A stretch of 20,568 bases of DNA from Funneliformis mosseae. Taxonomy: Eukaryota > Glomeromycota > Glomeromycetes > Glomerales > Glomeraceae. The stretch's first letter is position 1. Every line of letters begins with the position of its first letter. The stretch covers positions 1 through 20,568 of the forward strand of contig CAJVPP010001362.1 of the NCBI GenBank assembly GCA_910592005.1, in the 5' to 3' direction. Shown in pieces: positions 1 to 9,856 of the stretch. Both the position numbers and the translations under genes were made by a program. The notes beneath the pieces were generated by a model. That model saw only the letters and a program-made list of their open reading frames with translations. It had not been told where the DNA came from and did no database searches.

Positions 1-404
1 TATTACAAAAAAAAGTCTAAATAATAAAATATAATTATAAATATTAAAATATTTAATACTTGTTTGTTAGTATATCCAAGGTGATGTACTGCTCTCCATA
101 TTACACTAAGGTCAATATTTTGTCCTAACCAAAGTTCCATTTCTGATTGGAGTTCCCAAATATACCAATCTACTTTTTCTTTAAGTAGTGTTTCAAGATA
201 TTTCATATCATTGCATCCAAAAATTCTTTGTCTTCCACGTAACAATGAAAAGTTTTCGACGCATCCATACTTTTTAAAACGGTGACAAGTACGGTGCACG
301 GTTGATTTGCTAACTCCTAAATGTTTAGCAATTTGACGTTCTGACAAACCCGCTAATGACTTTTCAATTATTTGCCAGCAAAAATGTGAAGATAATTTTG
401 TCAT
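1..404 (-). CDS. Tc1/mariner-like transposase, N-terminal DNA-binding part (partial, runs off the left edge)
   Basis: The reading frame starts at the ATG at 404-402 (MTKLSSHF...). The frame stays open further upstream, but only from a TTG codon. Residues about 8-46 form a helix-turn-helix of the Tc1/mariner or paired type (LSERQIAKHLGVSKSTVHR). A basic GRxR linker follows (LRGRQRI, about 54-61), then a second winged-helix-like segment with WYIWELQSEME and IWRAVHHLGYT (about 79-112). This order is typical of the DNA-binding half of these transposases, which bind the element ends. The catalytic DDE domain would lie beyond position 1. After residue 115 (TNKQ) a GT at 59-58 and an AG at 18-17 could bound a 43-nt intron in phase 0. 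Without splicing the frame runs into low-complexity residues and stops at 5-3. The few codons after the proposed acceptor do not clearly resemble the family, so the element may be broken here. The fold is fairly sure; whether it is active is unknown. Confidence 0.72.
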
Positions 405-1878
405 ACTGTAATGAAAACGAAAGATTTGTTTATTATCGATAAGGTAATACAATAAATAAAATTTCCAATTTGGAACGGAATAATAAAATAATAAATTGGC
501 CGATCAATAATTATAATTCTGGCTGAAATTATAAGTTAGCCCGAATTATTGTCGAGCAGTAATAATCTTATGCGTATGACGTATGAATGCGTATGACACT
601 TCGGAGCAAAAATGAATTGGGTGGTCCGTTATTTTTGCAAATAGCTGTAATGGTAGACGTCAATAATTAAAGTTATCCGGTATCCCGTAATTTTTTTTTA
701 TCGTGTATCAAACACTAAAACTATATCGTGTCATATTCGTTCATATTAGTTTGATTTTCAATATTTTTAACAAGTAAAATTTTGATTTTATTTGAGACTA
801 TGCATTTAAACTCAAAATTGAAATGGATTATACTTATACATAAATTTACCAAATATGGTGCAGGAAGTATATACTCAACAATATAAATGTAACACTTTTA
901 AAAAAATAAAATTTAGAAAAAATAAACTAGTAGCTTTATTCTTTGAGATAAGATCTATTAAATCACCGGTCAGTTTTTCAAAATAAGTTTTATATAAAAG
1001 TTATAGGCATTTAATAATTTTCATATGATCGTCCTGAATTTGTCAGCTCAGCCTGAATTTATTAAAACGATACACAATTAAAATGATTAATATCTCATTT
1101 TTTCATTGGTCAATTACTAATCATGTGATATAAATCCACAAAACATTGTTAAGACTTCTAAAGGTGCAAATGCAACAACCACCAAAAGAAATTTCAGATC
1201 ATCTTATTTATAACCTTTGAATTTACAATTATGCCGTTCGTAATCACTAAAAAAGAGTGATTTATTTTCCAAATGACAATAAATAAACCAATTTACTTTT
1301 TTTTTTTTTTTGATATGAATTAATAATCGAAGACAAAAGAAAAATAAATTATAATATTTTAATATTATTCCCTTTTGTGTTATCCAAAAGATCGTCCTAG
1401 TAACTATTGTATCGCGATCTTTACGGCAATTGAAATTCATAATGTTAGAAAGAGAACGATAATCAGCTCAAAAAAAGTTTATCCCCTGATTTCAAATATA
1501 CCAGAATTATCAAACTTGCGGTTATAACTCATAAAAGCGAAAAAATTCTTTTGTTTTATCTCTTGCGGGGCATAATGAATAAATCTTCATATATAGGGAA
1601 TCATGAAAGTAAGCGTGGACTGTTTTATTTTTTCGTTCTTTTTGCTCTGCAAACTTTTTTCCATTACTAATGTTTTCAGAATATTGAAGTAGCTCTGAAA
1701 TCGAAATCTTAGAAATGGCTCCATTCAACAATTTTTTTATAGGAGGTTGGAAGTAATCAAATTTGATAGAATAAAGGACTATGTAGGCGGGATGATAAAT
1801 ACTACTTTGATACTTGTTTTGAAACATAAAGTAATGTTTCACTATTATGGAAAAAACAATAGGAGTCTGATGTTTATC
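405..1878. other. AT-rich intergenic stretch, no convincing gene
   Basis: This lies upstream of the transposase and may include the outer end of that element, but the partner end is outside the window so no terminal inverted repeat can be paired. It holds a 10-base direct repeat (tgcgtatgac) at 571-580 and 588-597. The minus-strand open frame over 1204-1440 has an ATG but is mostly low-complexity sequence. The open frame over 1522-1938 minus opens only from a TTG; its first ATG would give about 100 residues that I do not recognise. Confidence 0.5.
571..597. repeat. 10-base direct repeat, 17-base period
   Basis: The motif tgcgtatgac occurs at 571-580 and again at 588-597, separated by gtatgaa. 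It sits about 170 bases upstream of the transposase start, where transposase-binding repeats inside an element end could be expected. That role is inference only. Confidence 0.4.
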
Positions 1879-2243
1879 AATGCTTCGCCAGCTAGTAATG
1901 TAGTCATTTTTACTTTGAAAATAACTTTTGGCAAACAAAACCTTACTAGAAATTTATTCCTGTAGTAAGCCGAAACCCTTTAATTACAATATTATTGATG
2001 TTTTTGAGTTTGAATTTTCAACCTTCAAGAACGTTTCGCACTCGATAAGTTTATTAAAGTTATTTGATAATTACCGTAGTATCCGATCACGTTATGATTT
2101 TGTACCACTGTAATGTTTGGAGAATATTTTCCGTTGATCTAATTTTGGTCGTGATAATTCCTTTTATATCCTTATTGAAATAAGCAATTTTTACAAATTT
2201 ACCCAGAATTTTTTTTTAAAAAAAAAAAATAAATAAATAAAAA
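1879..2243 (+). promoter_or_regulatory. Upstream region of the kinase gene, shared with a second copy at 20060-20433
   Basis: This region aligns with 20060-20433. From 1879 to about 2070 the two are clearly related but differ by many substitutions and indels. From 2071 to the ATG they are almost identical, with three differences (2077, 2111 and 2118, each T here and C in the other copy). Just before the start codon lies a T9-A12 tract (2209-2229) followed by an AAAT-rich leader. Such tracts are typical of nucleosome-poor fungal promoters. A weak TATA-like run (tttatatc) lies at 2163-2170. Conservation in two copies suggests promoter or 5' leader function, but descent from one duplication would look the same. 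Confidence 0.55.
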
Positions 2244-3729
2244 ATGGATGCAAATAGTCATGAAAATGAAGTTCATGACCTAATAGTATCTGAATTCAAC
2301 AAATTAAATGTCTCAGATAAGAATTGTTCTTATTGCGATAAACCATTTGCCGAGAAATTATGGTGTAAAGAATGTGACCCTCGATGTATGATTGAAGGAT
2401 GGACTAGTGGAAATTCTGAAATTGATAATTTCATAAAAGATGCAATGTATGATTCAAGACATGATATATATTCAGGTTTTCTTGAATGGGTGTCTTTTGA
2501 TAGATTCACAGATATAGAAGAAATTGGTGAAGGAGGATTTGCCAAAGTGTATTCTGCAACATGGATCGATGGTAATTCAAAATTTGAAGAGCAAGATGAT
2601 GAAAGTTGGAAAAAATCGGATCCCGAACCTATGAAGGTTGCTTTGAAAAGGTTAAATGGATCATGGGATATGTCAGCTAAATATTTTAGTGAGGTATATC
2701 ACATTTATATATTTTAATTAATTAAGAACATTTCTAATTTTGTTTAAATATTTATTACAAAACTAGCTTAAAGCTCATTGGGATATTTGTCAAGATGGTG
2801 CATTAGAATTTTATGGGATGACTAAGGATCCGGAAACCAAAGATTTTATTATGATCATACAATTTGCACCTGATGGAAATTTGAGAAATTATCTTTCAAA
2901 TAATTTTAACAACTTGTTATGGAAATATAAAATTCAAAATTTATACTTTTTAGCTAATGATCTTTACCATTTACATAAATTAGGATATTGCCATAAGGAT
3001 TTTCATAGTGGAAATATTTTGCAAGATAAATTTCCTTATGTTTCAGATTTTGGATTATCAGGATCAGCACATAATCAAAAATCGGATGATAAAATATACG
3101 GTGTATTACCATATATCGCTCCTGAAGTCTTGAATGGTGGTTTATATACTTTGGCTTCTGATATCTACAGTTTTGGTGTAATTTTGGCTGAATTTTCAAC
3201 TGGAAATCCTCCATTTTATAATAGTAAACATGATTTATCTTTAGCCTTGGATGTTTGTAATGGACTTCGTCCAGAATTTGGAAAAGGAACCCCTGAATTT
3301 TATAAGAAATTGGCTTATAGATGTATGGATGCAAGTCCAAATCAAAGACCAACGAGCGATGAGTTGTTTAATATACTGGATTTTTGGAAAAATTCTATTT
3401 ATTATTATGAAGAGTTTAAAGATACCAAAGAATATGGATATTATGGAAAAGAAATAAAGGAAGCATTTGAAGAGGCAGATAAAGAGATACCAAATATTTC
3501 ATTATCACGCAATAATAATCCTGATGCTATATATACAAGTAGAGCATTTAAATTTAAAAATTTGACTAAACCTATTAATTCGTCTCTTATCACCTCATAT
3601 CTCGAAAAGGATGAGAATAATGAAGGTAATATATACTTAACTTTCTATTTCGATAACGAAATATTAATTTCAATGCATTTATCAATTTTTCAAGATTCTC
3701 AATTAATTGAATTAGAAATTCCTAACTAA
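2244..3729 (+). CDS. TKL-type protein kinase with N-terminal Cys motif, apparently intact; exons 2244-2693 and 2767-3729
   Basis: Exon 1 (150 codons) joins exon 2 across a phase-0 intron at 2694-2766 (gtatat...aactag). The predicted product is 470 residues. Residues 28-48 hold a possible metal-binding cysteine cluster (CSYC, WCKEC, C48), followed by WTSGNSEIDNFI, a signature I associate with expanded Rhizophagus kinases. The kinase domain spans about 88-365: Gly loop IGEGGFAKVY (94-103), VALK lysine K135, alpha-C Glu E150 as the last residue of exon 1, catalytic loop HKDFHSGN with D228 and N233, DFG at 244-246, APE at 268-270, SDIYSFGV, and a distal RPTSDEL. All key catalytic residues are present, so it should be an active Ser/Thr or dual-specificity kinase, probably cytosolic; there is no signal peptide or membrane segment. 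The tail carries SRAFKFKNL and SQLIELEIPN. A 69-nt frame-preserving GT-AG segment at 3626-3694 may be a second intron, giving 447 residues. The substrate is unknown. Confidence 0.9.
2694..2766 (+). other. Kinase gene intron 1
   Basis: This 73-nt AT-rich segment has a gtatat donor directly after the GAG codon and an aactag acceptor. Removing it joins ...KYFSE to LKAHWDIC..., which restores the continuous alpha-C to beta-4 region seen in related kinases. In-frame stops occur inside it (TAA at 2715-2717), so it must be spliced. Confidence 0.88.
3626..3694 (+). other. Possible optional intron near the kinase C-terminus
   Basis: The segment begins gtaata and ends ttcaag, is 69 nt long and lacks a stop, so the frame is open whether or not it is removed. 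The encoded residues are hydrophobic (YLTFYFDNEILISM) and unlike the acidic tail around them. Splicing would join NNE to DSQLIELEIPN, which fits my memory of the family tail better. RNA reads would decide. Confidence 0.55.
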
Positions 3730-4699
3730 TTACAATCAAGAGGTAATATGAATTATAGATATTTATGATTGCAATTTAAATATGAATAGATTTATATATT
3801 ATAAACATCAATAATTGAAGTTTATTAAAATACTTCAAATTGTTAAGCTAGCATTTAACCAATCAACTTGTGATCGAATTCGATAAGAGTTTTCTTTGAT
3901 TTATTTCAAGTTTTCGTAAAGCATACCTCTAATAGCCTTCAGAAGAAAGTTGAATATTAGAATTATCTCTGATATTATTTTGCTGAACCTGGTTTCTTAC
4001 AATTACAAGTAATAAAATTTATGGTCGGTTGAAATGTATACTTGAAATTAAATGGGGATGTAGATAGAAAATGATCAATCTTCCGAAAATTTTTAAAATA
4101 AATAACTGTAATATTAAAATACTTTAAACAAAAAATAATTTTCTTTATCACGATTTATTGATTATAATAGAATTTGTACTATATATGATGATATCACGAC
4201 AAAGTTAAACTTGATCATAAAGTACGGATTACAGAAAATGGTCAATGTAAATTAAGACAACAACTTGTCTATTTATAAAGAGAAAATAATTATGCACCCG
4301 CGGCAAATAAGATTAGAGTGATGTAATTTTAAATTATATTTTTGGTGAAAAACAAATATTAAACAAAACGGTGTAAAGTTATATTTAAATGCCCTCGAGC
4401 AGCACGATATCAAGATATTCTTTGGTGCATATTATATAATATACTAAATATCTACATTTAGCCATAATACCTTGTAATTACAAGTAAAAAAAAATTATCG
4501 AATATATTAAACATTAACTAATGCATTTTTTCTAATCTAATGCCATTCGCGCCTGTATGTGTTTGAAATTAATTCTGGTGATGTAAAAAAAAATATAATT
4601 ATGATTAATATTCAACAAAAAAAAAAAAAAAAAATATTATTAAATTAAAATAAACATTATATGACACATTTTTTTCGGAATTATTATTAATCTTGAAAA

Positions 4700-4800
4700 T
4701 TCGAGTCGAATCCGGGAAAAACAATAATCGGGTACGTGATCTGGTCGAGTCGAATTCGGTTTCTGTAATTATGTTTCAAACCCGATCTGAACCGACCCTT
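4700..4800. repeat. GC-richer repeat relic with CGAGTCGAAT and CGGGT-like motifs
   Basis: The motif tcgagtcgaat occurs twice (about 4701-4711 and 4744-4754), each followed by a C- or T-plus-CGG run. The stretch ends with aaacccgatctgaaccgaccc, roughly complementary to the cgggt- and cggtt-type motifs before it. The base composition differs from the flanks. It resembles the worn end of a small inverted-repeat DNA transposon, but no full element can be drawn. Confidence 0.35.
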
Positions 4801-6283
4801 ACGGAACACTAAAATTTACAGTTCAGTTTTAATGGATGATTTTGTGTAAAGTAAGTCTACCTCTTTACATTTATATTGGGCTTGCGGAAAGTACGAGGTT
4901 ATTTGTGTGATGTGGGTAATTTTAATTACGCAGATGTAACAATCTGAGAAACAGATTTTAAATTCATGATTCTGAAAGGAAAGTTTATTTAAAGACAACG
5001 ATTAAACAGTTCATAGGAATTATCATAATAATAATCGTATTATAGAAATCCGGACAATTAATATTTGCATTTAATAGCTTCTCCAATGCAATTTACTTAT
5101 TCTATATTTATTTATTGATATTTAGTTTATAGTGAGACTAATTATATTTTATAAAAAAGGATTCCTCGCTGCAAAATGAACCAATATTTTCACGTTAACC
5201 ATTGCAACCTTTTAAATTTCTAAGAATATTAACGCATTAGTTGATTTATTGAATAAAAAAATTTTTTTGTACCAATACTCGGCTATTAAATTCAATAATG
5301 TACGCACATAAGTTATGATCTTCAATATTATACGACTATTTTTCAAATGACCTTGATCATTTTATTTTGAAATTTATAATAAAAATGTTGTAATTTGAGA
5401 TCATTTTAAGGCCATTCAGTGTCATATGCCAACACTGCGAGTTTTAGGTTAGAAATTTTCAATTTTATTCCATAAAATTAAATGTAACCAGAATTAATGT
5501 ACTATGTAATGCGAATGTTCTGCTGGAACGAGAATAACGTTTGAGTTATAAGTTTCCGAAATTTATATCTTTTCTTGTATCTTTTGTTTACATTATGATA
5601 TTTTCCGAGGATTTGAGGATAAACGCAAGTTCGATTAACAAAAATGAAGTTCATGATACCCTTACCGCGCGGAAATAGTAATTTTCAGGTATTAATACCT
5701 TTGCTTTTCTTTGCAATTTATTAAATCACTGGTATGTGTAATGAATTGGCACTTTACATTAGCCCAACGCAAATGCTGAATTTTTTTGAAGTTTTTTAAT
5801 GAAATTCTTGGGTTAAACAAAGTAATATTATGCAAATAGAATGATTTAAGAATTAGTTTAATATCTGGAAACCACTTTCCATTGATAACCGGCATCTAAA
5901 ACATCATCATTAAATTCATTTTATTTTCTATATATTACCATTAATTATTAACGCTTATATTTGTGATTTAAATGACTTATTGCAAATTTTTTCGTGCTCA
6001 ATTAATTACGGCCCTTACCGCATAGTATTCAGCTTTACATCCAAATTGCATTTTTTTTTTACATTATATTCGATTACTTTATTCTTTGCTTTTATTTTGT
6101 TTTGTTTCTTAACTAAGTGATTATTTCTAGCAAATATATTATGGATAAAATAAATAACATTAAAGGACATGAGGGAAATTACATGCATTGTGGATGTTTA
6201 TTTAACTAGTCTATCAATAACAAGTCAACACTTGATTAAGAGTATATGGAAAACCGGTACGGCACGATGCCAAATTTTGTATT

Positions 6284-6295
6284 TATCACGTGATA
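6284..6295. promoter_or_regulatory. Perfect palindrome with a CACGTG core
   Basis: The 12 bases tatcacgtgata form a perfect palindrome around CACGTG, the E-box recognised by basic helix-loop-helix factors in fungi. A second CACGTG lies at about 6790-6795, close to the CRN relic. There is no living gene next to it, so a regulatory role is speculative. Confidence 0.2.
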
Positions 6296-6426
6296 GCTTA
6301 CTCCGCCATTAGTATGCGTTTATTTTTTAAATTTATTTTTATTTATTACTTATTTTATAATATTAAAAAAAATCAATATATCGAATATATCGCATTTTAC
6401 TAATTAAATGCCATATCCACGAAATC

Positions 6427-6541
6427 TATTTTATTTTTATTTTATTTTTATTTTCTTTTTATTCTATTTTTTTGAAAAAAGCAAAAAATAAAAAAAAAAA
6501 TCTAAACTAAAAAAATAAAAATAAAAATAAAATAAAAAAAC
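6427..6541. repeat. Low-complexity inverted repeat (T/A-rich arm, then A/T-rich arm)
   Basis: A run built from TTTTATTTTTATTTTA units is followed, after a short centre near 6475, by AAAAATAAAAATAAAA units. The two arms are imperfect complements and could fold into a long hairpin. It has no coding content. Confidence 0.6.
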
Positions 6542-6701
6542 ATAATAAAATTCAGATTTGAGAACTTAATAAAATTTTAAATCTTCCAGAAAATCGGTTT
6601 TCATTTTATTTTATATTCATTTTTTCCTCTCACAAATAACTCCGTCTTATAATTAATATGCATTTCCTAGAATTCGCTGAAAAATATAAAAATTAATTTC
6701 A

Positions 6702-6910
6702 GAAGTCACCAGAAGTAGTCAACAAAGCATTTCAAATGAGCGGTAAAAGACCCTCTGTTAACTACGACTAAACCTTTTTTGTTCTTTATCACGTGCCTGC
6801 AGATTTACAAGATGAACATCAAGGTAAGCTTTGCGTTGTAAAGATTGGTCCACACGAACGTGACGTGTTACCTTTTTATAGTCGTTGTCCTAACTTGTGC
6901 TCTCATAACA
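6702..6910 (+). pseudogene. Possible upstream remnant of the CRN-like gene
   Basis: After a possible acceptor (atttcag) at about 6696-6702, one frame reads SPEVVNKAFQMSGKRPSVNYD and then hits a stop. FxxSGKRxxVNYD resembles the linker upstream of the NTPase domain in CRN proteins that I know from this fungal group. The same frame is then open again, with coding-like residues such as HVPADLQDEHQ and LPFYSRCPNLC, until a stop near 6932. I do not recognise that part. It could belong to another gene. Confidence 0.35.
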
Positions 6911-7003
6911 TTATATACAGAACCTCCTTATAATGTTTTAAAGATAATAATAATGAAAAAAACGAAGATAAAAAATAAGCGAAACTTTTGATGGATTTGA
7001 AAC

Positions 7004-8295
7004 GTGCGAAAGTTTATGGAAATTTTATATATTTCGGGAATCCCGAGGATTCAAACCTTATATTTTATCCGCGATTGCTATTATCACTCGTGTGAAGTTA
7101 TCTTTGATAAGACAATAAGAAAATTGCATGTTACAATAAACCTAGGAGTTGGTAAGACCTTTTTAGGCTACTATTTTTTCTATCTACTAGCATCAAAAAG
7201 ATAAATTGTACTATATCATAAAGTCGACCCTCCGCTTATATTCGACGAGAGAGTCTTATTCGTTGAAAATCCTTTTAGTTACTTTGAATACCTGAGTGAT
7301 CTGGATACCTGGTATATAGTGGATGGCCATCTTATGACGACGCTAAGACGATTTTCTTGTGCTCGCCTTACAAATACTTTGATAATGTGGAGGAGGGGGT
7401 AGAAGTACGATATAGTACGATATATGCCGTGTGGGATCTTGATGAGATCTAAAATGCAGGAATATAATATATAATGATCTTGAGGAAAATTATGTTAAGA
7501 ATAATTCTTCGTTTCGTTTTAGATCTTGCTAAAATGAAAATGAGCAAATAAGTCAAAAGATGCAATTAATATATTGCGAGAAATACATATTTAAATGGTC
7601 AAAGCGAGTCTCGCAAAGATTATAAGCCACATATTAATACATATCGTCACAAACTCCCCAATTACGTCAACTCGATGGCGATGTAGAGGTAGTGCTAAGT
7701 AGTGTTTGAGGAAAAAAAGCCTTATACACAAAAAATAATGAAATTTACGTCACGTTTGTGAGTGACAAGTTGATTGATAAAGTTAGAGCGACAATAAGGG
7801 ATAAATTACGACTCGAGCCAACTTTTAGTGGTTAGAAAAGTAATAAATTCTTAGACAAATGTTCGAAAAAATTTGTCACCAAATGTTTCGATGTGAGGAA
7901 CTTTTAATTATCATTATTTAGAACCTAATGAAATATTTATATCTTACCCTAGTATTCAACAATATGAGACATAATATTTTCTGAAATTAATAAGAACGAA
8001 ATGGAAAATACTATCAACCTGATAATGACAACTTTCTATCATTGGATTCAATAATTGCTTCTTGCGCCTCAATCATCATAAAAAATATCTGGCCTAAAAA
8101 AAGTTTATAGCAAATTATTAAAGGAAATACTGTAGATATCAACTTATACTTCGTTGTACCGAAATACTTGCACAATTCTTTCAAATAGGAAGTTTTTACT
8201 TCCAAAGGAAAGAAATTCAAAAGAATTCTAGATGTATTTATTGCATTAAGCAATACGTTCTAGAAATTGATTTTGACTCTGAGGCGTTTAGCTAA
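7004..8295 (+). pseudogene. Broken CRN (Crinkler)-type NTPase effector gene
   Basis: Recognisable CRN blocks appear in order but in different frames. They are LYFIRDCYYHSCEVIFDK, then Walker A-like NLGVGKTFLGYY (near 7139-7172), then a TAA at 7202-7204, then PPLIFDERVLF and WYIVDG (Walker B-like, about 7310-7326). A frameshift follows, then DAKTIFLCSPYKYF, AVWDLDEI, IIYNDLEENYVK, PNYVNS, SDKLIDKV, FDVRNF, YQPDNDNFLSLDSIIAS, INLYFVVPKYLHNSF and finally EIDFDSEAFS before a TAA at 8293-8295. In intact CRN proteins a P-loop NTPase region is followed by a nuclease-like C-terminal part; family members in oomycetes and chytrid or mycorrhizal fungi are considered secreted, host-nucleus-acting effectors. 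The N-terminal targeting domain is not visible, and several stops and shifts rule out a product. The minus-strand open frame at 8014-8253 is its antisense shadow. Base composition is less AT-rich than the flanks. Confidence 0.75.
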
Positions 8296-9856
8296 TTTAA
8301 TCATTTAAAACTTGTGCATCCCTAAAAATTTGCTATCTGCCTCACATTACGTTCATTCTTTTACTATATCATTGCTTTAACATTAATTGTGTACATTAAA
8401 TAATGATAAAGAATTAGTTTGTTATCGGTTTACTATTTTATTTTTTAACATGTGTATACTTCTTTGTATAATTTATGTCATCGGAAAAATATGCTATTAT
8501 GCTAAATTACACAAGCATCGTCATCATCACCGGTTACATCATCTATCTTGGAAGTGACAGTTAGAAGAAGGATCGAATGAAGCCAAGGCAGATGATGATT
8601 ATGAGTCCGAGTCCATAGTAATCGGATTATGTTAATTCCTTTTTTGAACCGCGTCATATGTGTGTGGCTTATACGAAAATAAGAAAAATAGGTGTATCAC
8701 GAGGTACGTCCCAAACTTTATATTAATAAATTTACCATGGAAAAATTTAAATCTTGTATTTGTCTCGCAAATAAAAAGCTTTAAACAATGCATCTTAGCC
8801 AGTAACGATACTATCTATACGTAATATTTGATCGCTCTGAGCTAATGCATCATTTTACAGGTCAATACCCCCTCCTTGATCTTTTTTTTTGCGCTGGGAA
8901 ATTGTGATCACCATCATGTGTCTAGTCAGCGCAATTTCGTCATACTAAAATCTGGAAAATATATGATGCGGATATATAACATATTGCTTCATTCTTTCCA
9001 GAAAACAAAAAGAAAGACGCGGGCGTTTCGTGCATATGTATTTTTACCTTCCTCTGGTCTTATTAATTTCGGAATTTTGAATAGCATCGAAATCGAAATC
9101 CTGCTTTATGGATAGAAATTATAATGTAGGAATTAGTATAGAAAAGAATATAATGTTCACCCATGGTTTGTTTAGAATGTAATCCTGATAAATTTTCGAT
9201 CGTTGCTGACCGGATTCCCACGATACGATACTTAAGTGATGATTCTTATGGACAATGATTCGGATTTTTGATATGAGGTAAGTTATTTATTATTCGTTGA
9301 CTGATTTCATACATAAATTGCTAATAAACTTCGTTCATCACGGAGTTTCTGTCAAGCCGAAAGACTAAACAGAAAATAGTTCCGTATCGATTCAGGTTCA
9401 TCATCTGCATCACGGTCATAACCCGAATCGAACTTTCCTGCAAATACTGGCCCTAATCCCTAAGAATCCGTTGATCCTGATTTTGTGACGCGATCATATT
9501 TACTGATCCCGTGTAAATCAGACGCGACAAACAATATAAAAGGGAATAGTTATATCAGTTGCTTCTTTACAAATACAATATAATAGAGTGTAATGACATC
9601 ATTCTACAAAATTTTTTTGAGAATACAAAGAAATGATAATGGCATTCATTAATTCATCGGGATCTTCTTTTTAGCACTAATCCATTAACATCGCGCCTTA
9701 TTATTTTCAAAATTTTTGGTTAGTATGATCGTCAAAAAATTATTTAATTTTTGTAATTCGTGATACGATCTTCAAATGAATGGTTGCTTAGAAATTTGAT
9801 TAACTTTACATGATTTACTAAGTGCTTATCGCTTCGGCTATTATACAAAATTCAAA
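8296..9856. other. Intergenic region with short coding-like shreds
   Basis: No full gene is supported. Short fragments have balanced codon-like composition. On the plus strand, 8510-8640 contains Ser-rich and Asp/Glu-rich runs. The plus-strand frame at 8876-9115 has 79 codons and no motif I recognise. On the minus strand, 9359-9540 contains an acidic run (see the separate entry). They may be worn pieces of transposon or family genes. Confidence 0.45.
9359..9540 (-). pseudogene. Unidentified coding-like remnant
   Basis: One minus-strand frame reads through about 60 codons with a single TAG, including DLHGISKYDRVTKSGSTDS before the stop and GKFDSGYDRDADDEPESIRNYF after it, ending at a TGA. GC content and acidic, non-repetitive residues are unlike the surrounding AT-rich DNA, which suggests former coding sequence. 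I do not recognise the family and no start codon is clear. Confidence 0.3.

Larger units (their letters stand above)
3730..6700. other. Long AT-rich intergenic region with degraded repeats
   Basis: No gene is supported here. The only ATG-initiated frames of note are 60 codons (4816-4998, minus) and 67 codons (5692-5895, minus); neither shows a motif I recognise. The stretch holds an A-rich run at about 4616-4634, a GC-richer repeat relic at about 4700-4800, a palindrome at 6284-6295 and a low-complexity inverted repeat at 6427-6541. Part of it must be the 3' region of the kinase gene, but no strong polyadenylation signal stands out close to its stop codon. Confidence 0.5.

Noticed and set aside
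1149..1220. Short coding-like frames (for example MQQPPKEISDHLIYNL)
   Set aside because: The ATG frame holds only 16 codons before a stop, two overlapping frames look equally protein-like, and no family is recognised.
1522..1938. 138-codon minus-strand open frame divergent from the kinase gene
   Set aside because: It opens from a TTG; the first ATG is about 37 codons in. No motif is recognised and its first part overlaps the diverged kinase upstream region, where the second copy carries indels.
2954..3352. 132-codon minus-strand open frame inside the kinase
   Set aside because: It is an antisense shadow of the kinase domain coding sequence.
5692..5895. 67-codon minus-strand ORF with an ATG
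   Set aside because: The composition looks somewhat protein-like, but I see no motif, intron partner or context. Kept only as a remark in the intergenic entry.
8014..8253. 79-codon minus-strand open frame
   Set aside because: It starts at TTG and is exactly antisense to the C-terminal part of the CRN relic, which explains its openness.
9361..9450. GTTCGATTC word on the minus strand, as in a tRNA T-loop
   Set aside because: The flanking bases do not form a T-stem and no acceptor or anticodon arm can be drawn.
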